Source: CAZYMF01 sp964648215
Lineage (GTDB): Bacteria; Desulfobacterota; Binatia; HRBIN30; JACQVA1
Direction: 5' to 3'
DNA length: 58,146 nt
Assembly (NCBI GenBank): GCA_964648215.1
Contig: CAZYMF010000009.1
Coordinates: 1-58,146 of the forward strand
Position 1 is the first letter of the stretch. The number at the start of each line of letters is the position of its first letter. Both the position numbers and the translations under genes were made by a program. Shown here piece by piece: positions 43,087-51,279 of this stretch. The notes under the pieces are model-generated. The model had not been told where the DNA came from, made no database searches, and saw only the letters and a program-made list of their open reading frames with translations.

Positions 43087-44253
43087 ATGAGTGAGGCCAA
43101 GTTCTGCACCCAGTGCGGTGCCCGTTTGCTGGGCGACGCACGCTTCTGCGTCGAGTGCGGCGCGTCCATTGCGGGCGCCAAGCGTCCCTCACCCGTCTCC
43201 GTTCCCTGGAGCCGCTACGCTCCCCTTCTCGTCGTCGGTGTGATCGTTCTGATCGCCGGCGGTGGCGTGTTGCTGGGCCGACTCAATCCCAAGGTGCCGC
43301 CGTCGGTTCCCGGCCAGCGCGCCGGGGCGGCCGCCGCTCCCCAGGCGCAGGGACAAATGCCGCCGGGGCATCCGCCGATCGCGATCCCGGACGACGTCAA
43401 GCAGACCCTCCGCGACATGGCGAAAAAGGCGAAGGACGCGCCGGACAACATGACGCTGTGGAAACAGCTGGCCGACGTCCAGTATCGCGCCGGCCAGGTC
43501 GAGCCCAGCTATCTCGCCGAGGCGCAGCTCTCCTTCGAGCACGTCCTCCAGCACGAACCCGAGAACACCGACGTGCTGCGCAACCTGGGCAACATTGCCT
43601 TCGACCGCGAGCAACCCGACAAGGCGATCGACTATTACACGCGCTACCTGAAGCTGAAGCCGGACGACAGGAACGTCGAGACCGACCGGGCCACGATGGA
43701 GTTGGCGGCGGGCAAGACCGACGAGGCGATTGCGACGTATCAGAAGATTCTGAAGGCCGATCCGAACTTCTTCCAGGCGCAGTTCAACCTCGGGCTGGCC
43801 TACCACACCGCCGGCAAGACCACGGAGGCCATCGACGTGCTAAAGAAGGCGCGCAAGCTGGCCTCCGACGACCGCACCCGCGAGCAGGTCGATCGGGTGC
43901 TCGCCCGCATGCAGGGAGGCGGCGGCGAGGTTGCTCCGGTGGCTGACGCGGCGGCGCCGGGCGGCGCGAGCGGCAACGGCGGTACGTTCCAGGCCGGTAT
44001 CGAGACCTTCTTCCGCGACCATCCGATCATGGGTCCCAAGGTGGACCGCTTCGAGTGGAAGGGGGATTCCGTGCGTGTGGTGCTCAACCAGTTCCCGATG
44101 ACGGCGATGCCGGAGTTCGTTCGCAAGCAGCTCGAAGACCGCATCCGCAGCCAGATCACGGAGCAGAAGACGGCGCACAAGGTGAAGGACCAGGTCAACG
44201 TCGAGATCGTCGACGACTCCTCGGGCCAGGTGATGGACACGATCACGGAGTAG
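43087..44253 (+). CDS. Zinc-ribbon, single-membrane-span TPR protein
   Basis: A 388-residue protein. Residues 7-24 form a double CxxC zinc ribbon (C7, C10, C21, C24). One membrane segment (APLLVVGVIVLIAGGGVLLG, about 45-64). A Pro/Gln-rich linker and four TPR-type repeats (about 115-275; LLRNLGNIAFDREQPDKAIDYY is a typical unit). A separate C-terminal domain (about 300-388; FQAGIETFFRDHPIMG) ends with VKDQVNVEIVDD. The zinc ribbon is cytoplasmic and TPR domain periplasmic if the usual N-in topology holds. Ribosome site GAGGAATGAGAG. Role unknown; possibly an assembly scaffold. Confidence 0.78.
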   Translation: MSEAKFCTQCGARLLGDARFCVECGASIAGAKRPSPVSVPWSRYAPLLVVGVIVLIAGGGVLLGRLNPKVPPSVPGQRAGAAAAPQAQGQMPPGHPPIAIPDDVKQTLRDMAKKAKDAPDNMTLWKQLADVQYRAGQVEPSYLAEAQLSFEHVLQHEPENTDVLRNLGNIAFDREQPDKAIDYYTRYLKLKPDDRNVETDRATMELAAGKTDEAIATYQKILKADPNFFQAQFNLGLAYHTAGKTTEAIDVLKKARKLASDDRTREQVDRVLARMQGGGGEVAPVADAAAPGGASGNGGTFQAGIETFFRDHPIMGPKVDRFEWKGDSVRVVLNQFPMTAMPEFVRKQLEDRIRSQITEQKTAHKVKDQVNVEIVDDSSGQVMDTITE

Positions 44254-44263
44254 AGCACTCGTT

Positions 44264-44920
44264 GTGGAGCTGCGGGCTGATGCGGGACGACGTTCCGCGA
44301 CGCCACTCGGCCGGCGTTTCTTCGCCCGCGACGCGTTGACGCTGGCCCGGGCGCTGCTCGGCACCGTGCTGGTGCACGAAGCCGCGCAGGGGACGACGGC
44401 CGGACGCATCGTCGAGGTCGAGGCCTACCGCGGCCCCGAGGATCGAGCCGCGCACTCCTACGGCGGCCGGCGCACCGCGCGCAACGAGGTGATGTACGGC
44501 CGGGCCGGACACGCGTACATCTACTTCATCTACGGCGTGCACTTCTGCTGCAACGTGGTGGCCGCGGGCGTCGATCAGCCCGAGGCGGTGCTGCTGCGTG
44601 CCCTCGAGCCGCTCGCCGGCATCGAGCTGATGCGGGCCCGGCGCGCTGCCGCCGAGCGGGTGCCCGTGGCGGCGCTGGCCCGCGGGCCGGGCAACCTCTG
44701 CCGCGCCATGGGCATCGAGCGCAGCTGCAACGGGGTCGATCTGCTCTCGGGATCGCTGCGCCTGTTGCCCGGGCGGCGCCTGCCCGCCGGACAGGTCGCG
44801 GCCGTCCCCCGGGTCGGCATCGACTACGCGGGCGACCATGCCGCGCGTCCGTGGCGCCTCTATGATCGTCGCAGCGCGGCCGTGTCCGCGTTGCCGCGGC
44901 CGGCACGAGCGCGCGTCTAA
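44264..44920 (+). CDS. DNA-3-methyladenine glycosylase (AAG/MPG family)
   Basis: Removes alkylated and deaminated purines in base-excision repair. 218 residues, the normal length. Signatures: LLGTVLVHE, catalytic Glu in IVEVEAYRGPEDRAAHSY, GHAYIYFIYGVHFCCNVV and the final ALARGPGNLCRAMGI DNA-binding segment. The start is GTG 44264, 10 nt after the preceding gene; the next in-frame ATG is far inside the domain. Confidence 0.9.
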   Translation: MELRADAGRRSATPLGRRFFARDALTLARALLGTVLVHEAAQGTTAGRIVEVEAYRGPEDRAAHSYGGRRTARNEVMYGRAGHAYIYFIYGVHFCCNVVAAGVDQPEAVLLRALEPLAGIELMRARRAAAERVPVAALARGPGNLCRAMGIERSCNGVDLLSGSLRLLPGRRLPAGQVAAVPRVGIDYAGDHAARPWRLYDRRSAAVSALPRPARARV

Positions 44921-44949
44921 TTGCTTTACCGAAGGCCCGTCCCTAGAAT
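44921..44949 (+). promoter_or_regulatory. Promoter of the cbbQ-like gene
   Basis: TTGCTT (44921-44926), 17 nt, TAGAAT (44944-44949). Starts right after the glycosylase stop and gives a leader of about 22 nt with its own ribosome site. Confidence 0.6.
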
Positions 44950-44977
44950 CCGAAGAGATTTTCTGAGGGGGAACCGC

Positions 44978-45796
44978 GTGAGTGACACACCCTACTACCT
45001 CCCGGTCGGCGATGAAGTGAGCCTCTTCACCGCCGCCTACGAGTGCCGCCTGCCCGTCCTGCTCAAAGGGCCGACGGGGTGCGGCAAGACCCGTTTCGTC
45101 GAGCACATGGCGCACCTGCTCCGTGGTCGAGCCGAGAACGGCGAGATGGAGACGGAGATCGCCGGCAATCTCATCACCGTGGCGTGCCACGAGGACCTCA
45201 CCGGCAGCGACCTGGTGGGCCGCTACCTGATCAAGGGCGACGAGACGGTCTGGATCGACGGCCCGCTCACCCAGGCGGTCAAGGCCGGTACGATCTGCTA
45301 CCTCGACGAGATCGTCGAGGCGCGCAAGGACACCATCGTTCTGATTCATCCGCTCACCGACCACCGCCGCATCCTGCCGATCGACAAGAAGGGCGAGATC
45401 ATCGAGGCGCATCCCGATTTTCTGCTGGTGATCTCCTACAACCCCGGTTACCAGAGCGTGCTGAAAGACTTGAAGCACTCCACGCGGCAACGCTTCGTCA
45501 CCATCGAGTTCGATTACCCGCCGCGCGACAAGGAGGCGAAGATCATCGCCCACGAAAGCGGGCTGGCGATCGAGCAGGCCATGGAGCTCGCCAAGCTCGG
45601 CGAGAAGGTGCGCCACCTCAAGGCCAGCGGTCTCGAAGAGGGCGTCAGCACGCGACTGCTCATCTATGCGGCACAGCTCATGCGCAAGGGCGTGACGCCG
45701 CGGCGCGCCTGCGGTGTCGCCATCAGCAAGTCGCTCACCGACGATCACGAGAGCCAGCGCGCCATCGAGGAGCTCGCCGCCGCAATCTTTCCGTGA
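44978..45796 (+). CDS. MoxR-type AAA+ ATPase, CbbQ/NirQ/NorQ subfamily
   Basis: A 272-residue AAA+ ATPase: Walker A KGPTGCGKT (about 30-38), the CbbQ-type HEDLTGSDLVGRYL, Walker B TICYLDEI and the sensor SYNPGY. CbbQ-type ATPases work with a VWA partner to activate or remodel metalloenzymes; characterised cases are RuBisCO (CbbQO) and nitric-oxide reductase (NorQD). GTG start at 44978 with AGGGGG about 7 nt upstream; an upstream in-frame extension lacks homology. Its VWA partner follows after 105 nt. No RuBisCO or nor genes are nearby. Confidence 0.9.
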   Translation: MSDTPYYLPVGDEVSLFTAAYECRLPVLLKGPTGCGKTRFVEHMAHLLRGRAENGEMETEIAGNLITVACHEDLTGSDLVGRYLIKGDETVWIDGPLTQAVKAGTICYLDEIVEARKDTIVLIHPLTDHRRILPIDKKGEIIEAHPDFLLVISYNPGYQSVLKDLKHSTRQRFVTIEFDYPPRDKEAKIIAHESGLAIEQAMELAKLGEKVRHLKASGLEEGVSTRLLIYAAQLMRKGVTPRRACGVAISKSLTDDHESQRAIEELAAAIFP

Positions 45797-45901
45797 GAAA
45801 AGCCGACAGTGACAAGCGGAAGGCGCAAGGCAGGGACGCAGGACGTCATTCCGGCCCCTCCGGCTCTTCCCTTCTAGCGTTCAGCTTTCCACCTTAGGTT
45901 C

Positions 45902-48900
45902 ATGCGCCAACTCTGGTACGAGTCGCATCTGCTCGACGACCCCGCCGGCAAGGCTGCCCGCCAGCGTTGCCTCGCCCTCGGGCCCAAGGTCCACGAGCAG
46001 ATTCTCGCCGTCGGCGATCGTCTGGCGCGGGAGTCGGCGGTTCTGGCGCAACGCTTCTACTGTCGTGCCGCCGAGGCGCACGACTGCTTCGCGGCGGACT
46101 TCGGCCGTTGGGTGGCGATCGGCGAGGGGCTGGCGAGCCGAGAGCCGATGGTGCGCGAGGGCGCGGTCGCCTTCTTCGAAATCCCGCCGGCGACGGCGCT
46201 CGCCATCGGCCTCGATGGGCTCGAGCGCTGGGCGGGCATCGCGACCACCGTGGCTGCCGTGTCGCGGAAGCTGGCCGGAATCTTCTGCGAGACCACGGCG
46301 CCGCTGCTGGAGACGGTCTCGCTCGAGCGCCTGCAGGCGTGGGCCGAGGTGGCGGTGCGGCTGCATACGCAGCACGGCTGGCACGGCGAGTTTCTGGCCC
46401 AGGCGTATCTGGCGGGGGCCGAGCAGGCCCTGCCCGTGCTCAATGCCGAGCAGTACTCGCTCTGGGCCGGCTTGGGGGCGAGCTTGCGCCGCGTGCTGAA
46501 GGAGACGGAGTTCTTCGCCGAGCTCCCGGCGGGCGTCCGGCGCTGGCCCGATGCCGATCGCTCGGCCTGGCTGCGCTGCGCCCTGGCCATCGCCGTCGAT
46601 GCTCCCAAGGCGGCGGCGGTCTTTTATCGCCAGGTCCCGCGTGCCCTGCGCCGCGTCGCCGGCGAGCATCGCGGCCCGTTGCTCGCCGTGCTGCAGCGGG
46701 CCGGCCGGGCCGTCGCCACCGCCGTCGAGGATCTCGTACCCGTGCTCGGCGCGGTTCTCCTCGATGTCCCCAGCGCCGATCGCCACGGGGCGCTCGCCCT
46801 CGCCCAGCGCGTGGCCGACGAGTTTCCCCGCGCCGTGGTGGCACTGCTGCGCAGCCTGCCCAAGGCCTGCGAGGAAAGTGCCGCGGGTCGCGTGGGGGAA
46901 TGGGTCGATCGCGGCCTGGCCATCGCGCGCGGCAACGCCGACGCGGGGATGGCCTACTTCGCGCTCGAGTCACGTACCAGCCTCAAGGTGCTGCGTGCCG
47001 GCTCCACCGGTGCGGCCCTGGAGGAGGTGCAGGGTGTGCTGCGCAAGTTGATCCAGATGCTCAGCGGCGAGCCGGCCAGCATCCATAGCATCGACGGCGG
47101 TCTCTCGTTCCGGCTGCCGCTGGAGGAGTTCCCGGCCGAGAACGAGGTGGCGCTCCCGCTGCGCGTCGATCGCCTGGCGACGCACGAGGAGAACGCCCGA
47201 CTCTATCGCGTGCTTGCCGCCTGGTTGGCCGGGCGGCGAGAGTTCGGCACGTACGGTTTCGATCCGAAGGACAAGGCGGGCGGGCCGTCCGACGGGGAAG
47301 GCCTGGTCGCCTACCTTCGCGGAGAGCATCGTCCCGAGCTGCTCGAGGAGCTCTTTCTCCTCACCGACGGCTACCGCGTCGGCCGCCGAGTGATGGTCGC
47401 GTACCCCGGGCTGGCTCCCGAGCTGCGTTGGGCGGCGGAGCGGATGCTGGCGCTGTGGACCGCCACGGGCGAACAGGCTCCCGACGGGCTCACCGTCCTC
47501 GACGCCACTCTCGCCCTGGCCCTGAGTGCCGCGGACGACATCGTCGTCCCCGAGTGGCTCGGCAACGTCGCCGCCGTGGTGCTGCCGTGCCTGGCCCCGC
47601 TCGCCGCTCCCGGGGCGAGCGCCGCCGACGCGCTTCGGGTCGCGGAGTCGTTGACGGCGCGGTTGCTGGAAGCCAACCTCCCGCGGCGCATCCGGCAAGA
47701 CCAGTTCGAGTTCGGCGGGCTGGTCATCGATCCGCTGACCGGGGAGGCGCTGATCGATCCGTACTTCGACGAGGACGCGCCCATGCCCGCCGACGCCGAG
47801 GCGCCGCGCGTACCCCCAGCCGCGACGCCATCGGCCGAGGAGGCGATTCCGGAAGAAGCGCGCCTGCAGCTCGACGGCGCGCCCGACGACATGCCGGCCG
47901 GGGCACAGCCGCTGTCGCTGGAAGAGCTGCGGCGCCTGCTCGAGCAAGGAGCGGACCTGAAGATCAAGCAGGGTACGGGCGAGGAGACCGACGGCATCGG
48001 TCTGTTCATCACCGACCTGATGGGCAAGATTCCGTCGGCGCAGCTCGAGGAGCTGCGCCGCATGCTCGGCGACCCGGAGCGCGAGTCGGGCGGCGTACGA
48101 CGCTGGCTGCAGGATCACACGGCGGGGCCTTCGTTCCTCTACGACGAGTGGGATTACCACATCGGCGACTACCGACCGCGCTGGTGCCGGCTGCGCGAGA
48201 TCGGCGTGGAGAGCGACGGCGGCGAGTTCTTCAACGCCGCCCTTTCCCAGTATGCCGCGATGATCCCGGGCATCCGCCAACAGTTCCAGCGCATCCGGCC
48301 GGAGATGTACCGGGTGGTGCGTGGACTGGAGGACGGGGAGGACTTCGATCTCAACGCGGCGGTGGCCGCCCGCGTCGAGACCAGGGCGCGCCGCTCGCCG
48401 TCGAGCCGCCTCTACGTCGCTCGCAAGCGCGAGGAGCGCGACGTCGCCACGCTGTTCCTGCTCGACATGAGCGCCTCCACCGACGAGCCGATGGAGAAGC
48501 CGCCGACGGTGTACGCTCCCGGCGACGACGATCTCGCGCTACCGCGGGTGCGGGCGCCGAAGGCGGCGCCGGCAAGACGAATCATCGACGTCACCAAGGA
48601 GGCGCTGGTCATCATGGCCCAGGCGCTCGAGGAGATCGGCGACGCCTACGCGATCTACGGCTTCTCCGGCCAGGGACGCGACAACGTCGAGTTCTATCTC
48701 GTCAAGTCCTTCGCCGAGTCGCTGACCCCGGCGGTCAAGGGACGTATCGGCGGCATCGAGCCCAAGCGCAGCACGCGCATGGGCACGGCGCTGCGCCACG
48801 CCGTCGAGAAGATGAACGCGATCAACTCGCGCTCCAAGCACCTGCTTCTCCTCAGCGACGGGTTCCCGCAGGACTTCGACTACGGCCAGGATCGGCGCAG

Positions 48901-49111
48901 CAACGTCTACGGCATCCGTGACACCACGGCGGCGCTGCGCGAGACCGAGGCCGCCGGCATCACCCCGTTCTGCATCACCGTGGACCGCGCCGGGCACGAC
49001 TACCTGCGGCAGATGTGCGACGAGTCGCGCTACCTGGTGATCGAGGACATCGGCACGCTCCCCAGGGAGCTGCCCAAGATCTATCAGCGCGTGGTGCGGG
49101 CGGATTGGTGA
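45902..49111 (+). CDS. VWA-domain protein, CbbO/NorD-like partner of the MoxR ATPase
   Basis: A 1069-residue protein. The N-terminal ~600 residues are long alpha-helical repeats (LERLQAWAEVAVRLH; ALALAQRVADEFPRAVVALL). Residues 620-690 are a Pro/Glu-rich linker. The C-terminal third is a von Willebrand A domain with MIDAS motif LLDMSAST (about residue 853), later TRMGTALRH and LLLLSDGFPQD. This CbbO/NorD architecture pairs with the preceding CbbQ-type ATPase. The length exceeds typical CbbO (~770-800), the extra being N-terminal repeats. ATG 45902. Likely client enzyme unknown. Converges with the xre gene (2-nt gap). Confidence 0.88.
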   Translation: MRQLWYESHLLDDPAGKAARQRCLALGPKVHEQILAVGDRLARESAVLAQRFYCRAAEAHDCFAADFGRWVAIGEGLASREPMVREGAVAFFEIPPATALAIGLDGLERWAGIATTVAAVSRKLAGIFCETTAPLLETVSLERLQAWAEVAVRLHTQHGWHGEFLAQAYLAGAEQALPVLNAEQYSLWAGLGASLRRVLKETEFFAELPAGVRRWPDADRSAWLRCALAIAVDAPKAAAVFYRQVPRALRRVAGEHRGPLLAVLQRAGRAVATAVEDLVPVLGAVLLDVPSADRHGALALAQRVADEFPRAVVALLRSLPKACEESAAGRVGEWVDRGLAIARGNADAGMAYFALESRTSLKVLRAGSTGAALEEVQGVLRKLIQMLSGEPASIHSIDGGLSFRLPLEEFPAENEVALPLRVDRLATHEENARLYRVLAAWLAGRREFGTYGFDPKDKAGGPSDGEGLVAYLRGEHRPELLEELFLLTDGYRVGRRVMVAYPGLAPELRWAAERMLALWTATGEQAPDGLTVLDATLALALSAADDIVVPEWLGNVAAVVLPCLAPLAAPGASAADALRVAESLTARLLEANLPRRIRQDQFEFGGLVIDPLTGEALIDPYFDEDAPMPADAEAPRVPPAATPSAEEAIPEEARLQLDGAPDDMPAGAQPLSLEELRRLLEQGADLKIKQGTGEETDGIGLFITDLMGKIPSAQLEELRRMLGDPERESGGVRRWLQDHTAGPSFLYDEWDYHIGDYRPRWCRLREIGVESDGGEFFNAALSQYAAMIPGIRQQFQRIRPEMYRVVRGLEDGEDFDLNAAVAARVETRARRSPSSRLYVARKREERDVATLFLLDMSASTDEPMEKPPTVYAPGDDDLALPRVRAPKAAPARRIIDVTKEALVIMAQALEEIGDAYAIYGFSGQGRDNVEFYLVKSFAESLTPAVKGRIGGIEPKRSTRMGTALRHAVEKMNAINSRSKHLLLLSDGFPQDFDYGQDRRSNVYGIRDTTAALRETEAAGITPFCITVDRAGHDYLRQMCDESRYLVIEDIGTLPRELPKIYQRVVRADW

Positions 49112-49113
49112 GA

Positions 49114-49479
49114 TCAGTCCCGCTTGATGCGGTTCGCGGCGCGGAAGGCGCTGTAGATCTCGACCAGGATCTCGCGCTGCCGGTCGGTGAGATGGGGATC
49201 GCGGTGGATCTCGCGCACCGTGTCGATCTCGTCCAGCTCTTGCGGATCGATGACCCCCGCCTGCAGCTGCAGCGTCTCGGCCGACAGCCGTAGCGCGGTG
49301 GCGATCGACTGTAGCAGCGTGCGGCTCGGATTCTGCAGCCCCTGCTCGATGTCGCGCAGCACGCCCGCCGACACGCCGCTCATCTCGGCCATCTTGCGCA
49401 GCGAGATGTTGGCGAGCTCGCGCTGGCGACGAATGTAGTCGCCGACGGAGGACGAACGTGCTGGACGCTTGGTGGCCAC
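49114..49479 (-). CDS. XRE-family helix-turn-helix transcriptional regulator
   Basis: A 121-residue protein: a 15-residue basic start, an XRE/Cro-CI DNA-binding domain (YIRRQRELANISLRKMAE to NPSRTLLQSIATAL, about 14-68), then a short helical tail (TDRQREILVEIYSAFRA) instead of a sensor domain. ATG 49479. It is the last gene after exbB and exbD on the same strand (11-nt gap), so it may be an autoregulator of that operon. Confidence 0.88.
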   Translation of the reverse strand: MATKRPARSSSVGDYIRRQRELANISLRKMAEMSGVSAGVLRDIEQGLQNPSRTLLQSIATALRLSAETLQLQAGVIDPQELDEIDTVREIHRDPHLTDRQREILVEIYSAFRAANRIKRD

Positions 49480-49490
49480 GGCTGCAGGGC

Positions 49491-49913
49491 TCAGGGTTTG
49501 GCGTCCTTGGGCTCGGTGGCGATCGCGATCTTGTCCGCCCCGGCCTCCTTGGCGATGGTCATGATCTGCACCGCCTCCTCGAGAACGACGTTGCGGTCGC
49601 CCTGCAGGATGACGTGTTTCTCGGGAGCCTTCTCGAGCGCGCTGCGCAACGCAGGTAGCAGGGCCTCGAACGCGATCGGTTTGCTGTTGAGCTCGATGCG
49701 GTGGTCCGCCGTGGCGGTGATGATGACGCTGGCGGACTCGGCGCCGCCACGTCCCGAGCGCGGCAGATTCACCTTCGTGCCCTGCTGCGTCAGCGCCGTG
49801 CTGGTGACCATGAAGATGATCAGCAGAACCAGAAAGATGTCGGTCAGGGGCGTGACGTTGATCTCGGCGACGATGTCTTCGCCGCCTTCGCTTTCAACGA
49901 GACTGAGCGACAC
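49491..49913 (-). CDS. ExbD/TolR-family energy-transduction protein
   Basis: A 140-residue inner-membrane subunit. One N-terminal membrane segment follows the conserved INVTPLTDIFLVLLIIFMV, with the essential membrane Asp (TPLTDIF). The periplasmic domain ends with the typical GADKIAIATEPK. Start GTG 49913, with AGGAAGGGGG about 8 nt upstream; it overlaps the exbB stop by 20 nt. It pairs with ExbB to harness the proton gradient for a TonB- or Tol-like system; no tonB is in the window. Confidence 0.9.
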   Translation of the reverse strand: MSLSLVESEGGEDIVAEINVTPLTDIFLVLLIIFMVTSTALTQQGTKVNLPRSGRGGAESASVIITATADHRIELNSKPIAFEALLPALRSALEKAPEKHVILQGDRNVVLEEAVQIMTIAKEAGADKIAIATEPKDAKP

Positions 49914-50553
49914 GCGTGGAACCCCCTTCCTGGACCGCCGGTGCGGCGAGCTGCAGCAGAAACTCGTCGGCCCACTCGCGCAGCACGGCGGCGTGATTGT
50001 TGATGCGTACCATGAACGCATTGTAGGCGAAGATGGACAGGACGCCTACCAACAGACCGCCCGCGGTGGCGATCAGAGCTTCCGAGATGCCAGCCGCGAC
50101 GACGGCGAAGCCCCCCGAGCCGGTCGCCGCCATGTTCTCGAACGAGCGGATGATTCCCAGTACCGTGCCGAACAGCCCAATGAACGGGGCCAGGCTGCCG
50201 ATGGTGCCGAGCAGCCAGACATAGCGCTTCAGGCCGCGTGCCGCCTCCGCCAGCTTCCGCTGCGCAACGCGGGCCTTGGCGTCGTCGTCGGCCGCCCCTG
50301 CGGCGAGAACGGCGCGGTAGACTGCGGCCAGCGGCGACTCGTCACGACGACAGAGAGCCAGGGTCTCCGGCAGGCCACCTTCGTCGTAGGCGTCCGCGGC
50401 CAACTTGTGGAGGCGGCGAGAGCTGCGCGTAGCCCGGGCAAGCGACCACAGGCGCTCGACGATCACCGCGACGCTGACAATCGAGCAGAGCAACAGCGGA
50501 TACATGACCAAGCCGCCGTGCTCGATGAGCTCGAGAAAAGTGGTGGGAGTCAT
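49894..50553 (-). CDS. ExbB/TolQ/MotA-family proton channel
   Basis: A 219-residue three-helix inner-membrane protein: TM1 near residues 12-35 (GLVMYPLLLCSIVSVAVIVERLW), a cytoplasmic loop, TM2 and TM3 as LLGTIGSLAPFIGLFGTVLG and EALIATAGGLLVGVLSIFAY with the conserved Thr/Gly pattern of TolQ/ExbB. ATG 50553 is preferred; a longer upstream start has no homology. Works with the overlapping ExbD. Likely first gene of an exbB-exbD-xre operon. Confidence 0.91.
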   Translation of the reverse strand: MTPTTFLELIEHGGLVMYPLLLCSIVSVAVIVERLWSLARATRSSRRLHKLAADAYDEGGLPETLALCRRDESPLAAVYRAVLAAGAADDDAKARVAQRKLAEAARGLKRYVWLLGTIGSLAPFIGLFGTVLGIIRSFENMAATGSGGFAVVAAGISEALIATAGGLLVGVLSIFAYNAFMVRINNHAAVLREWADEFLLQLAAPAVQEGGSTRVAQSR

Positions 50554-50611
50554 CGAGGACGTACGGCCGCCCGCCGGCGACCGCAAAACGGGAAACGCTG
50601 CATTACGGCCC

Positions 50612-50640
50612 CGTATAGCCTAGGTCGACAGGTCACGCAA
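50612..50640 (-). promoter_or_regulatory. Promoter of the exbB-exbD-xre operon
   Basis: Minus strand TTGCGT (50635-50640), 17 nt, TATACG (50612-50617), about 58 nt before the exbB ATG. Confidence 0.55.
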
Positions 50641-50729
50641 TTTCGGTGTTGTCCCCGGGCCCGGGTTGGGGGACGAAGGGATCATCGCCCCGGCAAGGGT
50701 GGGTCAATCCGTCACCGGCTCTCCCTTGC

Positions 50730-51026
50730 TCACGAACGACCACCTGCCGAACGCGAGGGCCGGGCGAGCCGCCTCCGTCGCCGCGGCGACCTGTCTCGCC
50801 AAGGTGGGCCGAGGACGCGATGGGGTTTCCGGCGTCCCGCCGGCGGCGGCTCCCCGTGCTCGCTGATACCGCCGGCGATCGGATTGGCGAGGAACCAGAG
50901 CGCGGCACAGCAGATCGCCAGGAGCGCGAACAGCCACAGCCACGCTGTCGCAGGGCCAACTACCGGCTCCGTCGGCACGCCGCCAACAAAGGCCGCTGCC
51001 GGGAGGCAGGCCGAGTGGGCAATCAT
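50730..51026 (-). CDS. Small single-span membrane protein of unknown function
   Basis: A 98-residue protein: a short polar N-terminus, one clear membrane segment (TAWLWLFALLAICCAALWFL, about 28-47), and a ~45-residue basic, proline/arginine-rich tail (WRDRSPRRRRR). It has the best expression signals in the window: a consensus promoter, a 20-nt leader and AAAGGAGGT five nt before ATG 51026. The basic tail is probably cytoplasmic, or it may bind RNA or a phospholipid surface. Its composition is unlike coding DNA from neighbours, so its tail might be shorter in reality. No family recognised. Confidence 0.65.
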   Translation of the reverse strand: MIAHSACLPAAAFVGGVPTEPVVGPATAWLWLFALLAICCAALWFLANPIAGGISEHGEPPPAGRRKPHRVLGPPWRDRSPRRRRRLARPSRSAGGRS

Positions 51027-51053
51027 CTCGTACCTCCTTTGAATCCAGGTCAA

Positions 51054-51082
51054 ATCATAACGCAGTGCATCATGGGATTCAA
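51054..51082 (-). promoter_or_regulatory. Strong promoter of the small membrane protein gene
   Basis: Minus strand TTGAAT (51077-51082), exactly 17 nt, TATGAT (51054-51059), about 28 nt before the ATG. Confidence 0.7.
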
Positions 51083-51279
51083 CGGCCGTGACACAATCGT
51101 AACATCGCGGATTTACTTATACGTTGACTGAGCATGTCTTTTCGCCGCCACGCCACGACCCGTGGCATGACGGGCCCGAGTTCGCCCGCGCGTCTCTCCC
51201 CGGCGGCGTGGCGCCGACGGAGACCTCCGTGTTATAGCAGCGGTGTGTCGTTCCCGGATTGGAGACGAGGGGAGGTGGG

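Noticed and set aside
44978..49111. Evidence for a RuBisCO locus
   Set aside because: Only the CbbQ/CbbO-type chaperone pair is present; the family also serves other enzymes.
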